Positions 6,997-10,930 of a DNA stretch of 10,930 bases are shown in pieces. The position numbers and the translations under genes are program-made. The notes under the pieces were generated by a model. The model was not told the origin of the DNA. It ran no database searches and worked only from the letters and a program-made list of their open reading frames with translations. The DNA is from Betaproteobacteria bacterium HGW-Betaproteobacteria-20 (lineage in GTDB: Bacteria; Pseudomonadota; Gammaproteobacteria; Burkholderiales; Methylophilaceae): contig PHCL01000015.1 of NCBI GenBank assembly GCA_002842195.1, forward strand, positions 1 to 10,930, written 5' to 3'. Positions within the stretch are counted from its first letter, which is position 1. Every line of letters starts with the position of its first letter.

Positions 6997-8448
6997 TTAC
7001 ATCAAAATAATATCAAATGACTCTTGATTATTGTTGGGTTCAACCTGTAAAGAAATTGGCTTGCCAATAAAGTCTGACAGATTTGCCAAACTTTGCGATT
7101 CTTCATCCAGTAGCATTTCAATCACTTTAGGTGCAGCCAGCACACGCAACTCGCGTGCGCTAAACTGACGCGCCTCACGCAATAATTCCCGTAGAATTTC
7201 ATAACATACTGTCTGGGCAGTTTTTTGTTCGCCGCGCCCCTGGCACGTAGAACATGTCTCACACAGCACATGTGCCAAGCTCTCGCGGGTGCGTTTGCGT
7301 GTCATCTCTACAAGACCTAGCGGCGTAAAACCGTTGATACCGGTACGTGAGCGGTCGCACGCGACGGCTTTTTGCAATTCCTCCAGCACAGCTTCACGTT
7401 GCGTATCTTCATCCATATCAATAAAATCGATAATGATAATGCCGCCCAAGTTTCTCAACCTTAATTGACGCGCAATGGATTGCGCAGCTTCTAAATTAGT
7501 TTTGAAAATCGTATCGGACAGATTTTTACCACTGACAAAGCTGCCTGTATTCACATCCACGGTGGTCAGTGCTTCAGTCTGGTCAAAAATTAAATAACCG
7601 CCAGACTTAAGCTCCACCTTGCGTGACATGGCTTTTTCGATTTCCTGCTCAATATTATACAAATCAAATAATGGCCGTTCACCGTGGTAATGTACCAATT
7701 TATCCAGTGCAGTAATCGCGTATAAATTGGCGAAATCTACCAATTTCTGATAAGTTTCGCTGGAATCAACGCGCACGACTTCAGTATCTTCACACAGCAC
7801 ATCACGCAATGCGCGCATGGGCAAGCTTAAATCCTGAAAAATCAAGGTGCGTTCTGGCACCGTAGTGCTTTTTGCTTGAATATGCGCCCAAGTTTTGGTT
7901 AAGTAGTCAATGTCTGCCAGCAATTCAGCGTCCGTGGCCATTTCCGACATGGTCCTGATAATGTAACCGCCAACCCGGTCTTCAGGCAACAGGCTAATTA
8001 AACGTGCTTTAAGCTGTTCACGCTCCGCTTCATCCTCAATTCGCTGCGATACGCCAATATGCGCTTGCTGAGGCAAATACACCAGAAAACGTCCGGCAAT
8101 ACTAATTTGCGTGGTAAGACGCGCGCCTTTGGTGCCAATCGGCTCTTTAATCACCTGCACCATGAGCGACTGGCCTTCGTGCAATACGGCTTGTATCGGC
8201 AACTCTATTTCTGCCTGAGCACATTCAAAAATATCGCCCGCATGCAAAAAGGCCGCACGCTGCAAACCCATCTCAACAAAAGCTGACTGCATACCAGGCA
8301 ACACGCGGCAAACTACGCCGCGATACACGTTGCCCACCAGCCCCAGCGACGAGCTGCGCTCAATCTGAATTTCCTGCACAACACCATTCTCCATCATGGC
8401 AATGCGCGTTTCTTGCGGCGTAACGTTAATTAGTATTTCTTCACTCAA
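6997..8448 (-). CDS. rng: Ribonuclease G
   Basis: RNase G is a single-strand-specific endoribonuclease of the RNase E/G family that matures the 5' end of 16S rRNA and takes part in mRNA decay. The 483 residues match RNase G and lack the long RNase E C-terminal scaffold. The S1 RNA-binding domain covers about 37-125. Catalytic Mg-binding aspartates are D298 in TTVDVNTGS and D341 in IIIIDFIDM. The zinc-link is CSTCQGRG (C399, C402), with an additional C396. The start codon is TTG (complement of 8446-8448): an in-frame TAA lies five codons upstream, no ATG is available nearby, and MSEEILINVTPQETR fits the family N-terminus. It lies 35 bases after maf, the order seen in many proteobacteria. Confidence 0.96.
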   Translation of the reverse strand: MSEEILINVTPQETRIAMMENGVVQEIQIERSSSLGLVGNVYRGVVCRVLPGMQSAFVEMGLQRAAFLHAGDIFECAQAEIELPIQAVLHEGQSLMVQVIKEPIGTKGARLTTQISIAGRFLVYLPQQAHIGVSQRIEDEAEREQLKARLISLLPEDRVGGYIIRTMSEMATDAELLADIDYLTKTWAHIQAKSTTVPERTLIFQDLSLPMRALRDVLCEDTEVVRVDSSETYQKLVDFANLYAITALDKLVHYHGERPLFDLYNIEQEIEKAMSRKVELKSGGYLIFDQTEALTTVDVNTGSFVSGKNLSDTIFKTNLEAAQSIARQLRLRNLGGIIIIDFIDMDEDTQREAVLEELQKAVACDRSRTGINGFTPLGLVEMTRKRTRESLAHVLCETCSTCQGRGEQKTAQTVCYEILRELLREARQFSARELRVLAAPKVIEMLLDEESQSLANLSDFIGKPISLQVEPNNNQESFDIILM

Positions 8449-8483
8449 TCTGATTCTCTTTTACTATATTTAATACGATATTT

Positions 8484-9119
8484 TTATAAACCACCAAGGC
8501 CATGCTTTCTAAGTAATGCCGCAGTTTCATAAATCGGCAAACCCATCACGCCAGTATAACTACCTTCTATGCGCTTAATCCATGCACCTGCCAGTCCTTG
8601 TATGCCATAGCTGCCCGCTTTATCCTGATGCTCGCCTGAGGCAATATAGGCTTCAATTTGTGCGATAGAAAGCATCATCATCTCAACCATCGTGGTGGAT
8701 AATACCACTTCAATTTCATTATTGAATGCTAATGCCACAGCAGTGTGTACCTGATGAATATTGCCAGACAATTTGCTTAGCATAAACCGCGCATCGTCAT
8801 CATCTTCAGGCTTACCCAGTACCGCTCCAGCCAGCACCACGGTAGTGTCGGCCGCCAACACCGGACGTGTGCGTTGCTCCAAAGTTAAGCTCATGATACT
8901 TAACCGCTGCAAGCATGCTTCCGCCTTTTGCCGGGCTAATCTTGTCACATAGGTTTCCGGAGATTCTTTAACCAGCTGTGTTTCGTCAATATCCGCAGGC
9001 AATGTTTCGCACGAAACGCCGATTTTCTTTAATAATTCGACACGGCGCGGGCTGCGTGATGCAAGATACACTGTAGACTCAAGGTAATTTGAAACTGGAC
9101 GATGAATTTTATGACTCAT
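8484..9119 (-). CDS. maf: Maf family nucleoside triphosphate pyrophosphatase (YhdE type)
   Basis: Maf proteins hydrolyse non-canonical or specific nucleoside triphosphates to monophosphates; the YhdE clade prefers dTTP/UTP. The protein has 211 residues. Signatures are YLASRSPRR (18-26), AADTTVVL with the catalytic-type D91, GKPEDDDDA, LSGNIHQVHTAVAL (117-130), DKAGSYGIQG (166-175) and SYTGVMGLP (187-195). The DKAGSYGIQG form resembles YhdE rather than YceF, and the position just before rng is the usual yhdE-rng order. About 15 residues precede the conserved start of the fold; a GTG at codon 17 is an alternative start. No strong ribosome binding site precedes the ATG. It is the first gene of a two-gene minus-strand unit. 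Confidence 0.93.
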   Translation of the reverse strand: MSHKIHRPVSNYLESTVYLASRSPRRVELLKKIGVSCETLPADIDETQLVKESPETYVTRLARQKAEACLQRLSIMSLTLEQRTRPVLAADTTVVLAGAVLGKPEDDDDARFMLSKLSGNIHQVHTAVALAFNNEIEVVLSTTMVEMMMLSIAQIEAYIASGEHQDKAGSYGIQGLAGAWIKRIEGSYTGVMGLPIYETAALLRKHGLGGL

Positions 9120-9204
9120 ACATGTACTTTAATTTACTATATTGAAATTGACAAAGCTTTAATTGATTTAGGCTTTGAATTAACATTTACGGGTAGAAAG
9201 TTGA

Positions 9205-9397
9205 GGGCGCCTCTATTTATTCGAGTTTCTAAGCCAGACAAGGCGCGAACAAAAAATTGTGACGCAGCATATGTATGATATGTAAGGAATAATTTTTTGT
9301 GAGCAACGCAGTATCGCGACATACGACTTTTCAAGCACTTTAGTGCTTAGAAAATCGGAGTGCCAGTGGTACGAAATTTGAATAAATAGAGGTGCCC
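9205..9397. mobile_element. MITE-like palindromic element (copy B), 193 bp
   Basis: Terminal inverted repeats of 25 bp (9205-9229 and 9373-9397) match at 22 positions. TTGA directly flanks both ends (9201-9204 and 9398-9401), compatible with a 4-bp target duplication. Internally there is a perfect 10-bp inverted repeat ACAAAAAATT/AATTTTTTGT (9249-9258, 9291-9300) around a loop containing CATATGTATGATATG. Next come TATCGCGACAT (9312-9322), a hairpin at 9324-9357 (inner stem AAGCACT/AGTGCTT, TT apex, bulged A at 9349), and then CGG, TGCCA and TGGTACG (9356-9373). The 9312-9373 part matches copy A box by box. No transposase is present, so it would be non-autonomous. With its flanks it fills the 317-base gap between maf and marC; I see no convincing promoter there. 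Confidence 0.62.
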
Positions 9398-9436
9398 TTG
9401 AATGATTAGAGGTACCTTTATCTTGAAAGGTTATGT

Positions 9437-10072
9437 ATGACAGACTGGCCAGCGCTTTTCAAAGTCACTATCGCCTTATTTGCTATTATGAACCCAATAG
9501 GCAGCGTGCCCATTTTTATCAGCGCAACCGATGGCTGGAGCAAGCAGGATCGCGCTAAAACTTCAAAAACCGTCGCTATCACTGTTTTTATTGTACTGGC
9601 AGTTTCCGCTTTCCTAGGCGGTAAAATTCTTGATTTTTTCAGCATTTCCATACCGTCATTTCAGGTAGGCGGCGGTGTTTTACTCATGCTGATTGCCATC
9701 TCTATGATGCACGGAAAACAGGGCGGCACAAGGCAAACGCCAGAAGAAGCAGAGTCACTGGCTGAACGTGAAGTCATTGCTATCGTACCGCTTAGTATTC
9801 CCTTACTCGCAGGCCCCGGCGCAATCAGCAGCATGATTATTGCAGCACAGGAAACCAGTAGCTTTACAGCACATTTATTTTTAGTTGTACCCATTTTTAT
9901 TATCGCCATGATCATTTGGCTGGTATTCCGGTTATCTGTGGGTATATCTAACCGCCTAGGGCCCATTGGTATTAACATTGTCACGCGCCTGATGGGCCTG
10001 ATTCTGGCCGCGATGGCGGTTGAATTTATAACACATGGGCTGATTGGTTTGTTTCCACAATTAGCCAGCTAG
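9437..10072 (+). CDS. MarC family (UPF0056) integral membrane protein
   Basis: A 211-residue, strongly hydrophobic inner-membrane protein of the MarC/YhgN/YchE family, with about six predicted membrane segments. Family marks are FAIMNPIGSVPIF near the N-terminus, the glycine-rich VGGGVLLMLIAISM segment, the repeated-half motif IVPLSIPLLAGPGAIS, and GINIVTRLMGLILAAMAVEFI near the C-terminus. The family was once linked to multiple antibiotic resistance, but that link is not supported; the substrate is unknown. Length is close to YhgN (about 197). The ATG has AAAGG (9426-9430) six bases upstream. The 193-bp repeat element ends 39 bases before the start, so its promoter must lie in or before that element. 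nudJ follows after 43 bases. Confidence 0.93.
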   Translation: MTDWPALFKVTIALFAIMNPIGSVPIFISATDGWSKQDRAKTSKTVAITVFIVLAVSAFLGGKILDFFSISIPSFQVGGGVLLMLIAISMMHGKQGGTRQTPEEAESLAEREVIAIVPLSIPLLAGPGAISSMIIAAQETSSFTAHLFLVVPIFIIAMIIWLVFRLSVGISNRLGPIGINIVTRLMGLILAAMAVEFITHGLIGLFPQLAS

Positions 10073-10115
10073 TTTGGGTTAAAATAGCCAGTATCAATTT
10101 AAAGAATGCAACTTA

Positions 10116-10595
10116 ATGACTGTAGCCACACCCAAAGATTTACAAGAATCAGCACAATGGATGCCGCATGCCACCGTTGCGGCTATTGTAGAAGATAACG
10201 GCAAGTTCTTGCTGGTAGAAGAAATAACGGATCGCGGCAATCGCTTTAATCAGCCGGCCGGTCATTTAGAAGACAATGAGACTTTGCTGGAAGCAGTGGC
10301 TCGTGAAACTTTGGAAGAAACAGCCTATACATTTAAGCCTACTTCATTTTTAGGGGTTTATCATTGGAAGCATGCACATAACGACACAACATACTTGCGT
10401 TTTGCTTATATCGGTAGCGTCAGTAATCACCAGCCGAACCTAGCACTTGATGATGGCATTATACGCGCTGTGTGGATGACGGTTGATGAAGTGCGTAGCA
10501 AGGTTAATCTCATGCGCAGCCCGCAAGTGTTAACTTGCATTGAAGATTATCTAAGTGGAAAGCGGTTCCCGCTGCTAGTAGTTACTCACTTATAG
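10116..10595 (+). CDS. nudJ: Nudix hydrolase, NudJ-like phosphatase
   Basis: A 159-residue cytosolic Nudix hydrolase. E. coli NudJ removes phosphate from nucleoside di- and triphosphates and from thiamine-pyrimidine pyrophosphate. The Nudix box spans 49-71, starting GHLEDNE and ending RETLEETAY; the last conserved Gly is Ala (A70), while the metal-ligand glutamates E64, E67 and E68 are kept. FNQPAGHLE, the later LRFAYIG stretch, LMRSPQV and the C-terminal DYLSGKRFPL all recall NudJ. mnmA lies downstream, as nudJ-mnmA do in E. coli, which strengthens the call. The ATG at 10116 has only a weak AAAGAA upstream. An ATG at 10161 (codon 16, MPHATVAAIV) would match the NudJ N-terminus more closely and remains possible. 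Confidence 0.88.
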   Translation: MTVATPKDLQESAQWMPHATVAAIVEDNGKFLLVEEITDRGNRFNQPAGHLEDNETLLEAVARETLEETAYTFKPTSFLGVYHWKHAHNDTTYLRFAYIGSVSNHQPNLALDDGIIRAVWMTVDEVRSKVNLMRSPQVLTCIEDYLSGKRFPLLVVTHL

Positions 10596-10612
10596 CGCTT
10601 GGTTAGCTTTAG

Positions 10613-10684
10613 CCTTCGACAGGCTCAGGGAACGGCACCCCATAATCCTGACCCGTCGAAGGTGTTCCCTGAGCCTGTCGAAGG
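10613..10684. repeat. Perfect 21-bp inverted repeat between nudJ and mnmA
   Basis: Arms 10613-10633 and 10664-10684 are exact reverse complements (21 bp, containing CTTCGACAGGCTCAGGG) around a 30-base loop. CGTCGAAGG at 10654-10662, inside the loop, repeats the last nine bases of the right arm with one change, so the element looks like two whole copies and one partial copy of a half-unit. From memory, sequences close to this arm are scattered in the intergenic DNA of many proteobacteria, so I read it as a REP-like dispersed repeat. It lacks a T-run on either side and is therefore not a typical intrinsic terminator, though such a stem can still affect mRNA stability between the two genes. Confidence 0.75.
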
Positions 10685-10709
10685 GGAATTTAATATATTT
10701 CTAAAATAA

Positions 10710-10930
<221 letters not shown>

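Noticed and set aside
9126..9154. Minus-strand TTGTCA, 17 bases, TAAAGT as a sigma-70 promoter for maf
   Set aside because: The -10 match is only 4 of 6 and the predicted start would fall on the maf start codon, leaving no leader or ribosome binding site.
9137..9334. Open frame of 65 codons on the minus strand between maf and marC
   Set aside because: It runs through the inverted repeats of the 193-bp element, has no family-like sequence, and is best explained as chance.

Overview
The window looks like chromosomal core DNA from a Gram-negative betaproteobacterium with moderate GC content. I infer the Methylophilaceae (Methylotenera/Methylophilus-like), but only from gene order and protein character; no search was possible. 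The order pilU-pilT / yggS-proC-yggT matches the well-known pseudomonad and betaproteobacterial arrangement. The maf(yhdE)-rng and nudJ-mnmA pairs are also conserved neighbours in proteobacteria.

Layout. Positions 1-280 are non-coding. They hold a small palindromic element (43-130) and a strong minus-strand intrinsic terminator (205-251) that ends the pilT-pilU operon. pilU and pilT (281-2568, minus) encode the type IV pilus retraction ATPases; pilT starts at GTG. A 150-bp divergent intergenic region carries an imperfect tandem repeat. From it a plus-strand cluster runs yggS (PLP homeostasis), proC (proline synthesis), yggT (membrane protein, overlapping proC by 17 bases) and a 691-residue dynamin-like GTPase placed 20 bases after yggT. 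Convergent to this is the minus-strand maf-rng pair (6997-9119): a Maf nucleotide pyrophosphatase and RNase G, which starts at TTG. The 317-base gap between maf and marC is largely filled by a 193-bp element with 25-bp terminal inverted repeats. Then come marC (membrane protein), nudJ (Nudix hydrolase), a 21-bp perfect inverted repeat, and the first 69 codons of mnmA (tRNA 2-thiouridylase), cut by the window edge.

Most genes are ordinary housekeeping genes. Two things stand out. First, the non-coding elements at 43-130 and 9205-9397 share a conserved core. Each has a TATCGCG(A)CAT box, then a hairpin of the same geometry (7-bp inner stem, TT apex, one bulged A on the 3' side, 5-bp outer stem) but different stem sequence, then CGG..TGCCA..TGGTACG. 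This pattern suggests a mobile palindromic repeat family selected for structure. Second, a dynamin-family GTPase of unknown role sits in the yggS-proC-yggT cluster and is probably cotranscribed with the membrane protein YggT.
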